The notes under the pieces: generated by a model
Databases searched by the model: none
What the model was told of the DNA's origin: nothing
Seen by the model: the letters and a program-made list of their open reading frames with translations, nothing else
Assembly: GCA_031256015.1 (NCBI GenBank)
Contig: JAIRRK010000186.1
Location: forward strand, 1-8,974
Length of the DNA stretch: 8,974 bases
Direction of reading: 5' to 3'
Source: Dysgonamonadaceae bacterium
GTDB lineage: Bacteria; Bacteroidota; Bacteroidia; Bacteroidales; Azobacteroidaceae
Shown: piece by piece, positions 1 through 7,030 of the stretch
How positions within the stretch are numbered: the first letter of the stretch is position 1
Layout of the letters: every line of letters begins with the position of its first letter
Position numbers and translations under genes: made by a program

Positions 1-57
1 CACCCCCACCCATCCCACCGCGCAGCTGTGGCCTATCGGGAATCCAACAAATTAGAA
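1..57. other. GC-rich stub before the repeat array, unassigned
   Basis: Positions 1-40 are C/G-rich (29 of 40 bases), unlike the AT-rich array that follows and the moderate composition of the genes. No gene can be assigned. One plus-strand frame is open from position 1 to a TAG at 100-102, and another from 2 to a TAG at 53-55. Both are too short and too low in information to call, although either could be the tail of a gene starting outside the window. Positions 41-57 already resemble a degenerate array unit, because they end in the ATTAGAA linker seen in the later units. Confidence 0.4.
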
Positions 58-356
58 TTGTATTTACATTACAATGGAGGTTACAACGTGATTACAACGT
101 AGGTTGCAATGTGATTACAACGGAGGTTGCAATGTGATTACAACGGAGGTTGCATTTAGGATGCAACGTAGGTTGTTTTTAGGATACAACGTAGGTTGTT
201 TTTAGAATACAACGTAGGTTGTTTTTAGAATACAATTAGAATTGTTTTTAGAATACAATTAGAATTGTTTTTAGAATACAATTAGAATTGTATTTGGAAT
301 ACAATTAGAATTGTAATTGGATTGCAATTAGAATTGTAATTGGATTGCAATTAGAA
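58..356. repeat. Tandem array of 13 x 23-bp palindromic units
   Basis: Thirteen units, each exactly 23 bp, start at 58, 81, 104, 127, 150, 173, 196, 219, 242, 265, 288, 311 and 334, without spacers. A partial copy follows at about 357-369 and a degenerate one precedes at about 41-57. Each unit has a left arm (bases 1-6, TTGTAT-like), a 5-nt loop, a right arm (bases 12-17, ATACAA-like, complementary to the left arm) and a 6-nt linker. The linker is CGTAGG or CGGAGG in units 2-7 (TGGAGG in unit 1) and TTAGAA in units 8-13. The right arm, linker and next left arm form a second palindrome, for example ATACAATT-AG-AATTGTAT at 276-293. Units 3-4, 8-10 and 12-13 are identical sets. Stop codons and the period of 23 argue against coding. 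The array lies directly downstream of ispF. Its function is unknown; it could be a protein-binding array, a structured 3' RNA or a neutral satellite. Confidence 0.95.
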
Positions 357-362
357 TTGTAT

Positions 363-375
363 TCGGATTATCCGA
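363..375. repeat. Short perfect dyad across the ispF stop codon
   Basis: TCGGA (363-367) and TCCGA (371-375) are perfect complements flanking TTA, which is the ispF stop codon read on the minus strand. The pairing can be extended by T-A, which leaves a single central base. The left arm lies in the last, partial copy of the 23-bp array, so array and gene end meet in this dyad. It has no U-tract of its own and would be a weak stem, so calling it a terminator is not justified. Confidence 0.45.
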
Positions 376-853
376 CCCGATGGATTAGGGCAACGGCGTA
401 AACGGCAATTCCTTCTTCTCGTCCGACAAAGCCCATCTTTTCGGAAGTTGTGGCTTTGATTGAAACATCGGTCGGGTCGATTTGCATCGCGGCAGATAAA
501 CAAGTCTTCATTTCCGGAATGAACGGATTTAATTTGGGGTTTTCGGCACAAACGGTAATATCCAAATTGCCGATTTCGTATTTCGAGGCGCGAAGCAATT
601 CCGTCGTTTGACGCAACAGAATCTTGCTGTCGACATTTTTATATCGGCCGTCGGTATCGGGGAAATGAAATCCGATATCTCTCAAATCGGCCGCACCCAA
701 TAGGGCGTCGCAAACGGCATGGATAAGTACATCGGCATCCGAATGGCCGTCTAACCCCTTATCGTGTTCCAATCGGATACCCCCTAACCATAATTCGCGA
801 TTCTCCGCAAACCGATGCACATCGTACCCGAATCCTATGCGTATTTTCTTCAT
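368..853 (-). CDS. ispF: 2-C-methyl-D-erythritol 2,4-cyclodiphosphate synthase
   Basis: This cytoplasmic enzyme of the non-mevalonate (MEP) isoprenoid pathway converts CDP-methylerythritol 2-phosphate to the 2,4-cyclodiphosphate, releasing CMP. At 161 aa it is the usual length. Family signatures are GYDVHRF near the N-terminus, HSDADVLIHA, DIGFHFPDTD and KATTSEKMGFVGREEGIA. By alignment from memory with E. coli IspF (D8, H10, H42), the zinc ligands here are D11, H13 and H45, all present. The start ATG lies only 3 nt after the porV stop codon, so the gene is very probably translated from the porV transcript; no strong ribosome-binding site is seen. Downstream, the stop codon abuts the 23-bp tandem array. 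I recall the same porU-porV-ispF order in Porphyromonas gingivalis, which supports a conserved operon. The identification is secure. Confidence 0.98.
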   Translation of the reverse strand: MKKIRIGFGYDVHRFAENRELWLGGIRLEHDKGLDGHSDADVLIHAVCDALLGAADLRDIGFHFPDTDGRYKNVDSKILLRQTTELLRASKYEIGNLDITVCAENPKLNPFIPEMKTCLSAAMQIDPTDVSIKATTSEKMGFVGREEGIAVYAVALIHRVG

Positions 854-856
854 GTA

Positions 857-2023
857 TTACCGCATTAATCCCTTCAGGCCGTCCATATCGAAACTCAAGG
901 AAAATCGAAGAGTCTGGTCTAACGGATTGGAAGGTACGGTGGAGATAAGGTAAGCCACATCCAATTGAAAAGCGGTTAATTTGAATCCGGCTCCCAGCGA
1001 GAAGTATTGTCTGTTTCCTTTGTATTTATTTTCATGAAAGTAACCTCCTCTTACGAAGAAGCGGTTGTCGTAAGCGTATTCCGCACCCAACGACCAGTTA
1101 ATTTCCCGAAGTTCTTCTTTGAATCCTCCCGGGGCGTCGGAAAACGATTTGAATATTCCTTTAATCGGAGATATGGAAGTATATTCGTCCCAAATATCGC
1201 CGGAGTCTTCCCGGCCGTAGGTATCGGGAGGTGTGGGAACCAACAGTTTGTTTGCATCGGCATTGAGCGATAAGGTGTTGTAATCGTCCAAAGGGAACAA
1301 CAGGGAGGCTCCCAACCGTAAGTTGGCGGGAAGAAACGAATGGGTGTTTCCGCCGTCGTAAGAGACTTTGCTTCCTATGTTGGAGATGTTGAAACCCAAT
1401 CCCAGCATACATTCGTTGTTGCCGAGCATAACGTAATTATTGTAATAGCCTGCAATATCTGCGGCAACGGCCGTACCGGCAGTCATATCTTCTTCAACGC
1501 CCGAACCTAAATCGGAATAAATAAAGCGAAAGGCTCCCGCGATGGAGAAGGTTTCCGTTGCTTTCAAAGAATAACTGACATCCGCGGCCATTTCGTACGG
1601 GTTTACGTTGTGAAGCATCGTACCGTCCGAGGTGGTTAAAGTAACCTGTCCCAGAGAAAAATAACGCAAAGAGGCTCCGATGGCAGAGCGGTCGCTGTCG
1701 CCCAATTTATAATATCCCGATAAATAGACCAAGGCAATGTCATTGACCAACTTACGCAACCATGGCGTGTAAGTGAGGCTCACACCGGCTTTACTGTAGG
1801 CGAAAGCATATTTGGCCGGATTCCAATACTGAGAAGCGAAGTCGGGTTCGGTAGCAGCACCTATATCCCCCATTGCACTTCCTCTTGCATCCGGCGAAAT
1901 ACCTAAAGAAGGAACTCCGTAGCGAAGCGGATTAAAGTTATCGTCTTTGATATCGTCCGCTGCTTTAACGTGTGGAACTGTGATTAACAACAGTATAAAT
2001 ACTATTAATTTGCTCTTTATCAT
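857..2023 (-). CDS. porV: T9SS outer-membrane shuttle protein PorV (LptO)
   Basis: PorV is a FadL-like outer-membrane beta-barrel of the Type IX secretion system. From work on P. gingivalis and Flavobacterium, it takes cargo carrying the C-terminal sorting domain from the Sov translocon and hands it to the PorU-containing attachment complex. The 388-aa product begins with a signal peptide (about residues 1-21, cleavage likely after HVKA). It then carries the family hallmark block NPLRYGVPSLGISPDARGSA, followed by MGDIGAAT and QYWNPAKYAF. The rest alternates in the way of amphipathic beta strands and has many aromatic residues. Length matches the known family members (about 390 aa). It follows porU after 51 bp, in which I see no TAnnTTTG promoter element, and leads into ispF after 3 bp, so cotranscription is likely. 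PorV-family paralogues exist, but the adjacency to porU makes PorV the best call. Confidence 0.95.
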   Translation of the reverse strand: MIKSKLIVFILLLITVPHVKAADDIKDDNFNPLRYGVPSLGISPDARGSAMGDIGAATEPDFASQYWNPAKYAFAYSKAGVSLTYTPWLRKLVNDIALVYLSGYYKLGDSDRSAIGASLRYFSLGQVTLTTSDGTMLHNVNPYEMAADVSYSLKATETFSIAGAFRFIYSDLGSGVEEDMTAGTAVAADIAGYYNNYVMLGNNECMLGLGFNISNIGSKVSYDGGNTHSFLPANLRLGASLLFPLDDYNTLSLNADANKLLVPTPPDTYGREDSGDIWDEYTSISPIKGIFKSFSDAPGGFKEELREINWSLGAEYAYDNRFFVRGGYFHENKYKGNRQYFSLGAGFKLTAFQLDVAYLISTVPSNPLDQTLRFSLSFDMDGLKGLMR

Positions 2024-2074
2024 TCGTGTTTATCTTTTAATTATTGCTTTATTATAAACTTGTTTGTTTCGGAT

Positions 2075-5000
2075 TTATTGTCCCTTAACAATGATTTTTT
2101 TCGTTTTGGTGGCTTCTTTTCCTCCGGCTGTACTGATAACGGCCCGGTATAAATACATACCGGCTTGCACCTTTTGTCCTCTTCCGTCTGTCAAGGGCCA
2201 GACTATTTCGGAGAATTCCGAACCGCTTTGTTTATAAGTCCAAACAGTTCTTCCCGCCAAGTCGAATATCCGGATTTCCGCATCCATGGGCGTTCCCGTT
2301 CTATCGTGAATAAGGGTTAATCTTGTTTCTGTGGTTGCCGGATTCGGCCGGGCTTCAATATCGTAGATGTACGGTTTGGCTCCCGGTTCCACTCTGAACG
2401 CCAAGGTATCGGTGGTGGAGTTATTGAGTATATCCCAAACTTTGAATGTCAGTTGATGTTCTCCGGCGGGCAATTCCGGGATGATGAAATCAACGATTCC
2501 CGAATGGGAGTCAATCACTCTGTAATAAGAATTGAGATTATATGTTGTGGACGGATTGTTATCAATCGCTATCATTATTTCGTGTCCCAATCCGTTTCCT
2601 GCCGTATTTATACCGTCTTCATCGTGTACTTGAGCGAAGAAATAAGGTGTTTCGTGTACCGTTCCTCCGTTTTCGAACTTTTCCGAATTTAAGTATATCC
2701 GTTGAATTTCCGGTCCTTGATTATCCGAAGTTCCGTCGGAATTACTTCCCGATAGCGTATAATTCAGGAAGGCTCCCACCGCATTGACTCCATTGTTTTC
2801 ATCCCAAGCATAGAGGTTGATTTTCCCTGTATTTTCGGGATTGTACGAAATATCCAACGGTATTTTGAAAGAAATGGAAAAACGTCCGTCTTTTATGCTT
2901 GCATTACCCATGAATATTTTATTTTGATAATCGTTGAAATACCAGTGATTTCCGTTATTAACCGTTACGGACCTCACGCTTTTTTCTCCGTCGAATACGG
3001 TAGCCGATAATTCTCCGTTGAACGCATCCATGATATTATCGGTCGAATCGACAACCGAGCCTTCCAACGTAATATTGTCCAAAGCTCTGAAATTCATCTT
3101 CTCCCGGATGTTTTTCTCTTCTCCGTTGATTTTTACACTTTCCAAAACCACCTTTTCTTCCGGATAGTTCAAATACATGGCCGGGTCGCCGAACAATACA
3201 AAGTTGAGTTTATTATTTTCGTTTCCGACATCTAATTTACTTTGTTTTAATGCTTCGCCCAATGTAAGTTTCTTTTTGTTGTTGGGGAAAAGATTTTCGA
3301 TTATACGATTATTCAATTTGCTGTTATCACCCGAATTTACGATTCTTGTAGTCGTATATAAAGCGATTCCTCCGCTTGTTTTATTCAGAAAGACCTCCTC
3401 TCCGGCCGAAGTTACTCCGGCATCGAACCATCCGAAATCGCAAGTAGCCGTAATCCATAGCGGCAGATGCGGAAAAGACATGTTTCTGATATCCGATACA
3501 TCCATCATATCTTCCGCCGACAATGTCGAAGGGCTTCCGTGACCGGTATAATTCATCAACAGGCAACCGTCTTTGAGGGTGGTCAATAATTTATTTTTAG
3601 CATCGGGATATGTTTTCTTCCCGTTTGAAACAATCGGTTGAAAGGCATCCATGTAAGATTTCGCAACAATATATTCGGGATAATTTGTTTCCATGTATCG
3701 GCACAATGCGTCGGCTTGCGATGCGTGGATACAAAAGGGGTCGCTTCCGGTATCGTCTGCGGCAAAAATAACCGAATTTTGCCATTTCCCGTAATCTTTA
3801 TTTTCCATATAGGCAATCACCTTCGCTGCTGCGTTTTTTGCTTGCTCCACAGTATTCACCGGGAAGCGTCCGATTCCGATATCCAGTTTATCATTTCCCA
3901 AATTGATACCTTCGTTATCATCCAGAAAGCCAAAATAATCGTCTGTTCCGTATGATTGATTTTCATCTATGGAATTTTCGAACTGATAGGTCAATAAATA
4001 ATTACCGGGATTAAGTGTTTTTCCTTCGGCGGAAATGTGACGATTATCGAAAAAGCCGTCACCGTATAACAAAAGATACTTCGGTTTTTCATCATTACCG
4101 TTTGCTCTGTCGTAAAACATTTTCATGAAACGACGATAAGCGGTTGCATCCCGAGCTCCCGAGGCAAACTCATTGTATATCAATTCCGGCTGAACGACAT
4201 GAACCTTCAGCGGATTTCTTTTACTGTTTCGGTGTTGATCGGCTAATTGCTCGGCGTAGGGAGTATATGCAACGGGAGAAATAATGACCATGTCAACCTG
4301 TTCCAAGCCATGTAAATTCTGATTGGGAATGCCTCCGACCACTTCGGGAGTAGGGAATGATTTGCTTGTATCAATCATCACATACTCTTCGATGGTTCCG
4401 TTTCCTGCCGAAGCTCCGAAAATGATTTTATTTCCCTGCGTTTCCGTTTCAATCCAAGTTGCATTTACAGGGTCGGTTATATTCCAGATATAGTTATTCG
4501 GTCCGGCATTATCGATTACATACTTTAATGAACGAGCACGACTGTCGGTATGTCTGAAAAAGGTATAAGCGTTATTATAAAACTGTAATTTCCGTTTGAA
4601 ATTCAACAGGATAAAGTTCAGATAAGAGATTCCGGATGTTCCGGAATAAGCGATATTTACATTCACGTTTTCCGTTTTCTGCCCTGTCCAGTTTTGTGAT
4701 TTGCTCACCATATTTGCTTTTTTGTAGGTGGTTGTTTTGGTAATATCTCCACTTAAGACAGGTGTTCCGTCTATCGAAAGCGTTACTTTTTCGGTTTGAT
4801 TCGGGGCTGCGATAAAAGAAAGCGAAGCGATTCCTTCGTCGTTGGTTATTCCGGGAATATTAAAATAAAAGTTCTGAGTTTTTCTGACGGCAAAACTTTC
4901 TCCGAATAAATCGCGTCCCGAACTCATAACCGCGATGGAATCTCGTTCGTGCAAAACATAATCGTCGAATACGGTTATTTCCCTGCTTGCTCCCGAATAG

Positions 5001-5485
5001 CTTTTCCGGATTTCCATTTCTTTGGCTCCTTCTTCCGATTCGGTAACAAAATAATATCCGTAAGTATCGTAAGGATTGTTTACCTGTTGGAACATGGATT
5101 TGTATTCCCATTTAATCGGCCCGCGTCCGTAAAACAACAGGAAATCATTTGAGCCGAATCCGCCGTTTTTGGAGCTTTTCCAAACCGCAATTTCAGGCAA
5201 ATCATCGGTGTAAGGTTGCGTGAAGAGTTGTTCGAGACACCATCCGCCATAGCCGTAGATTTTCACTTTAGCCGGGTCGGAAAACCCCATGTTTTTTATA
5301 TCGTTGTAAGTCAGTTTATATATTCCGTTTTGTTTCACTCTGATTTTCACCCATTTCCCTTTGGCCAAGACCGATTCTTCAGCATAGCGAGAAGCCTTAT
5401 TTTGAGCACCGGATAGGTTAATGTTGATGATTGCTCCGAATAAAATCAACAAAAAAATCGGATAACGTGTACTTATCTTGTTCAT
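2075..5485 (-). CDS. porU: T9SS sortase PorU (gingipain-like transpeptidase, C25 family)
   Basis: PorU is the cell-surface cysteine transpeptidase of the T9SS. It removes the C-terminal sorting domain of secreted cargo and attaches the cargo to anionic lipopolysaccharide. The 1136-aa product has a signal peptide (about 1-27, ending LSGA), an N-terminal beta-rich region with IYGYGGWCLEQLF, a gingipain-like C25 domain (about 396-770, ending FGDPAMYLNYP), and beta-sandwich regions. The final ~90 residues resemble a sorting-type C-terminal domain (PNPATTETRL, then GRTVW and AGMYLYR, ending KKIIVKGQ). The catalytic pair is visible: His649 in MNYTGHGSP and Cys682 in TATCDFGWFD. The 33-residue spacing equals that of His657 and Cys690 recalled for P. 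gingivalis PorU. It begins 2 nt after the upstream FAH-family gene and precedes porV. The gene is intact and of normal length for the family. Confidence 0.96.
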   Translation of the reverse strand: MNKISTRYPIFLLILFGAIININLSGAQNKASRYAEESVLAKGKWVKIRVKQNGIYKLTYNDIKNMGFSDPAKVKIYGYGGWCLEQLFTQPYTDDLPEIAVWKSSKNGGFGSNDFLLFYGRGPIKWEYKSMFQQVNNPYDTYGYYFVTESEEGAKEMEIRKSYSGASREITVFDDYVLHERDSIAVMSSGRDLFGESFAVRKTQNFYFNIPGITNDEGIASLSFIAAPNQTEKVTLSIDGTPVLSGDITKTTTYKKANMVSKSQNWTGQKTENVNVNIAYSGTSGISYLNFILLNFKRKLQFYNNAYTFFRHTDSRARSLKYVIDNAGPNNYIWNITDPVNATWIETETQGNKIIFGASAGNGTIEEYVMIDTSKSFPTPEVVGGIPNQNLHGLEQVDMVIISPVAYTPYAEQLADQHRNSKRNPLKVHVVQPELIYNEFASGARDATAYRRFMKMFYDRANGNDEKPKYLLLYGDGFFDNRHISAEGKTLNPGNYLLTYQFENSIDENQSYGTDDYFGFLDDNEGINLGNDKLDIGIGRFPVNTVEQAKNAAAKVIAYMENKDYGKWQNSVIFAADDTGSDPFCIHASQADALCRYMETNYPEYIVAKSYMDAFQPIVSNGKKTYPDAKNKLLTTLKDGCLLMNYTGHGSPSTLSAEDMMDVSDIRNMSFPHLPLWITATCDFGWFDAGVTSAGEEVFLNKTSGGIALYTTTRIVNSGDNSKLNNRIIENLFPNNKKKLTLGEALKQSKLDVGNENNKLNFVLFGDPAMYLNYPEEKVVLESVKINGEEKNIREKMNFRALDNITLEGSVVDSTDNIMDAFNGELSATVFDGEKSVRSVTVNNGNHWYFNDYQNKIFMGNASIKDGRFSISFKIPLDISYNPENTGKINLYAWDENNGVNAVGAFLNYTLSGSNSDGTSDNQGPEIQRIYLNSEKFENGGTVHETPYFFAQVHDEDGINTAGNGLGHEIMIAIDNNPSTTYNLNSYYRVIDSHSGIVDFIIPELPAGEHQLTFKVWDILNNSTTDTLAFRVEPGAKPYIYDIEARPNPATTETRLTLIHDRTGTPMDAEIRIFDLAGRTVWTYKQSGSEFSEIVWPLTDGRGQKVQAGMYLYRAVISTAGGKEATKTKKIIVKGQ

Positions 5486-5487
5486 GA

Positions 5488-6105
5488 TTATTTTATATAA
5501 AAATCCAAAAGTTTTTTTTCTTCGATAAATCCCTGTAAATGATTATTAATTTGCACATTTCCGACTCCGGCCGGAGTTCCCGTAAAGATAAGGTCTCCGA
5601 TTTTCAGTGTCATGAATTTACTCACATATTCTATTATTTCATCAACGTGAAATATCATTTGATTTGTATGGCCGGATTGAACGACTTTTCCATCAATATC
5701 CAAGTGAAAATCAAGTTGATGTATCTCTTTATTGAAGTTTTTCAAGCTCACGAAATCTCCCACAACAGCAGAATAATCGAAAGATTTACACAACTCCCAA
5801 GGCAAGCCGTTTTTCCTGAATTTCCGTTGTAAATCCCGAGCAGTCATATCGATTCCAATCGTTATTTCGTCGTAATATCTGTGAGCGAATCGCCGAGCGA
5901 TACTTTTTCCTAATCGGTTGATTTTTACGACTATTTCGGCTTCATACTGCATTTCGGAAGAAAAGTCCGGAATATAAAAAGGTTTTCCGTCTTTCAACAG
6001 TGCTGCATCGGACTTCATAAAGATAACCGGCTCTGTTGTATTTAACGTATTTTGTAACTCTTTATTGTGAGCGGTATAATTCATACCAACACAAATGATT
6101 TTCAT
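5488..6105 (-). CDS. Fumarylacetoacetate hydrolase (FAH) family protein
   Basis: The 205-aa protein matches the short FAH-fold, metal-dependent hydrolases and decarboxylases (FAHD1 / YcgM type), which act on acylpyruvates, fumarylpyruvate or oxaloacetate in the cytoplasm. Visible signatures are GMNYTAHNKEL (catalytic His13 and Glu16, as in the HxxE of FAHD1), the metal ligands Glu55 and Glu57 in YEAEIVVKI and Asp86 in GIDMTARDLQ, and the C-terminal FTGTPAGVG. The E-x-E to D spacing of 29 residues equals that recalled for human FAHD1. The substrate cannot be read from sequence. The protein is complete and has no signal peptide. It is the first gene of the probable operon with porU, porV and ispF; its stop lies 2 nt before the porU ATG, so translational coupling is possible. 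A role in secretion is not implied by anything in the protein itself. Confidence 0.9.
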   Translation of the reverse strand: MKIICVGMNYTAHNKELQNTLNTTEPVIFMKSDAALLKDGKPFYIPDFSSEMQYEAEIVVKINRLGKSIARRFAHRYYDEITIGIDMTARDLQRKFRKNGLPWELCKSFDYSAVVGDFVSLKNFNKEIHQLDFHLDIDGKVVQSGHTNQMIFHVDEIIEYVSKFMTLKIGDLIFTGTPAGVGNVQINNHLQGFIEEKKLLDFYIK

Positions 6106-6242
6106 AACTATCTGAATTTATCCGTATGCAAACTTAGATAAAAAAAACGATTTCACGCTATTTTTACGCGCTAATTAATTTCAGTGCATGATTGGATGAA
6201 AAAGGTTTCCGGTTTCGGGTTGCAGTAATTTCGGTAATGTTT
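6106..6242. other. Intergenic region between the DUF554 gene and the FAH gene
   Basis: This 137-bp AT-rich gap lies between two genes on the same strand. It holds the candidate -7 element described separately and, just upstream of that, an eight-T run on the minus strand (plus-strand A run at about 6140-6147). I could not find a good GC-rich stem in front of the T run, so a terminator for the DUF554 gene is not established. A small direct repeat (GGTTTC at 6204-6209 and again at about 6211-6216) looks incidental. Confidence 0.5.
6123..6136 (-). promoter_or_regulatory. Candidate promoter of the FAH-porU-porV-ispF operon
   Basis: Reading the minus strand, TAAGTTTG (6136 down to 6129) matches the Bacteroidota -7 element TAnnTTTG. 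It lies about 23 bp upstream of the FAH-family ATG, giving a short leader of roughly 20 nt. No convincing TTTG -33 element is seen at the expected distance, so the call rests on one element and on position. No other such element was noticed before the porU or porV starts, in keeping with a single transcript. Confidence 0.4.
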
Positions 6243-6929
6243 TTATATCATTTCACCGATCCAAATAAATAAACAAATATAAATTAAAGCCGGAAGCATA
6301 TTTAAGATGCGGAATTTTTTGATTCCCAAAATATCGAAAGCCAAACCGATAAGTATAATTCCTCCGATAACCGTTATCTCATTAATATAATGTTCGGGAA
6401 TATCCTTTCCCAAGTATTGAGCCAAAAGCGTTAATCCTCCTTGATAAAGCAACAAGGGAATAACCGAGAATAAAACGCCGACTCCCAAGGCCGAAGCCAA
6501 GAGTAAAGACGAAAAGCCGTCCATCAATGATTTAGCTTTCAGCAATTCGGAAATATTTCCGGTTAAACCTTCTTCTACCGCGCCTAAAATCGACATCGAG
6601 CCCATGCAAAATAAAAGGAAAGAAGTAACCATTCCTTCGGTAAAACGGTCGTTACCGAATTTTAATTTCCTTTTCACATAATTGCCCGCTTGATTCATGC
6701 GGGTTTCCAATTTGAAAAATTCGCCGGTTATGCCTCCGGTAATTAAACTGAAAACGACGAGTAAAGGAAATGCCATTTTCAAGGCCATGCCCACTCCTAA
6801 AATGAAAGTAAATAATCCGACAGCCTGAAAATAAATCATGTTGTATTTCTCCGGCAATCCCTTCTTTAATAATAAACCCAACGAACCTCCGACGATAATG
6901 GCTCCTGCATTAATAATTGTTCCTGACAT
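6243..6929 (-). CDS. DUF554 family integral membrane protein (YdfK-like)
   Basis: The 228-aa protein is nearly all hydrophobic and matches the DUF554 family, which is widespread in bacteria and whose function is not known to me. It starts MSGTIINAGAIIVGGSLGLL, the usual opening of this family, with a glycine-rich first segment. About six to seven membrane segments can be drawn, roughly at residues 3-21, 33-50, 53-67, 100-118, 138-165, 183-203 and 208-226. Between the third and fourth is a charged loop (ETRMNQAGNYVKRKLKFG). The motifs GMVTSFLLFCMGSMSILGA and DGFSSLLLASALGVG are typical of the family. Length is normal and the gene is complete. It is divergent from the porin-like gene, with 101 bp between the start codons, and is separated from the T9SS operon by 137 bp containing a promoter candidate, so it is probably its own unit. 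Confidence 0.9.
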   Translation of the reverse strand: MSGTIINAGAIIVGGSLGLLLKKGLPEKYNMIYFQAVGLFTFILGVGMALKMAFPLLVVFSLITGGITGEFFKLETRMNQAGNYVKRKLKFGNDRFTEGMVTSFLLFCMGSMSILGAVEEGLTGNISELLKAKSLMDGFSSLLLASALGVGVLFSVIPLLLYQGGLTLLAQYLGKDIPEHYINEITVIGGIILIGLAFDILGIKKFRILNMLPALIYICLFIWIGEMI

Positions 6930-6957
6930 AGAATTATATTGGAAATTGAATTTGATG

Positions 6958-6965
6958 CAAATGTC
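6958..6965 (-). promoter_or_regulatory. Weak candidate -7 element for the DUF554 gene
   Basis: The minus strand reads GACATTTG here, one mismatch (first base) from TAnnTTTG, about 28 bp upstream of the ATG at 6929. The position fits a short leader, but the mismatch and the lack of a clear -33 element keep confidence low. It would make 6930-7030 a divergent promoter region. Confidence 0.25.
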
Positions 6966-6998
6966 GGGAATTATCCTTAAAAAATGAAAAGAATCAGC

Positions 6999-7006
6999 TA
7001 TTTTTG
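6999..7006 (+). promoter_or_regulatory. Candidate -7 element for the porin-like gene
   Basis: TATTTTTG fits the Bacteroidota -7 consensus TAnnTTTG and ends 24 bp before the ATG at 7031, implying a leader of about 18 nt. No clear TTTG is seen about 20 bp further upstream. The site may serve both the porin-like gene and the lipoprotein gene behind it. Confidence 0.4.
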
Positions 7007-7030
7007 CAAGTCTAAAATCATTTAACAGTT

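Noticed and set aside
1..102. Plus-strand open frame from the window edge to TAG at 100-102, or a second one ending at 53-55
   Set aside because: Short, ending in or at the edge of the repeats, with no recognisable protein pattern. Either could be the tail of an outside gene, but this cannot be supported.
58..356. CRISPR array
   Set aside because: The 23-bp units abut one another with no unique spacers, and no cas gene is in the window. It is a plain tandem repeat.
1007..1273. Plus-strand open frame opposite porV
   Set aside because: It lies wholly inside porV, which has clear family motifs. It is an antisense shadow with no start context or family resemblance.
2024..2074. Separate promoter for porV in the 51-bp gap after porU
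   Set aside because: No TAnnTTTG element was found on the minus strand in the gap. The AT-rich run does not by itself make a promoter.
3177..3542. Plus-strand 121-codon open frame opposite porU
   Set aside because: Antisense to the catalytic domain of porU, which is well supported. Its composition follows from the codons on the other strand.
6136..6170. Intrinsic terminator after the DUF554 gene
   Set aside because: There is an eight-T run on the minus strand, but the preceding sequence gives only about 3-bp stems (CGC with GCG), which is too weak to call.
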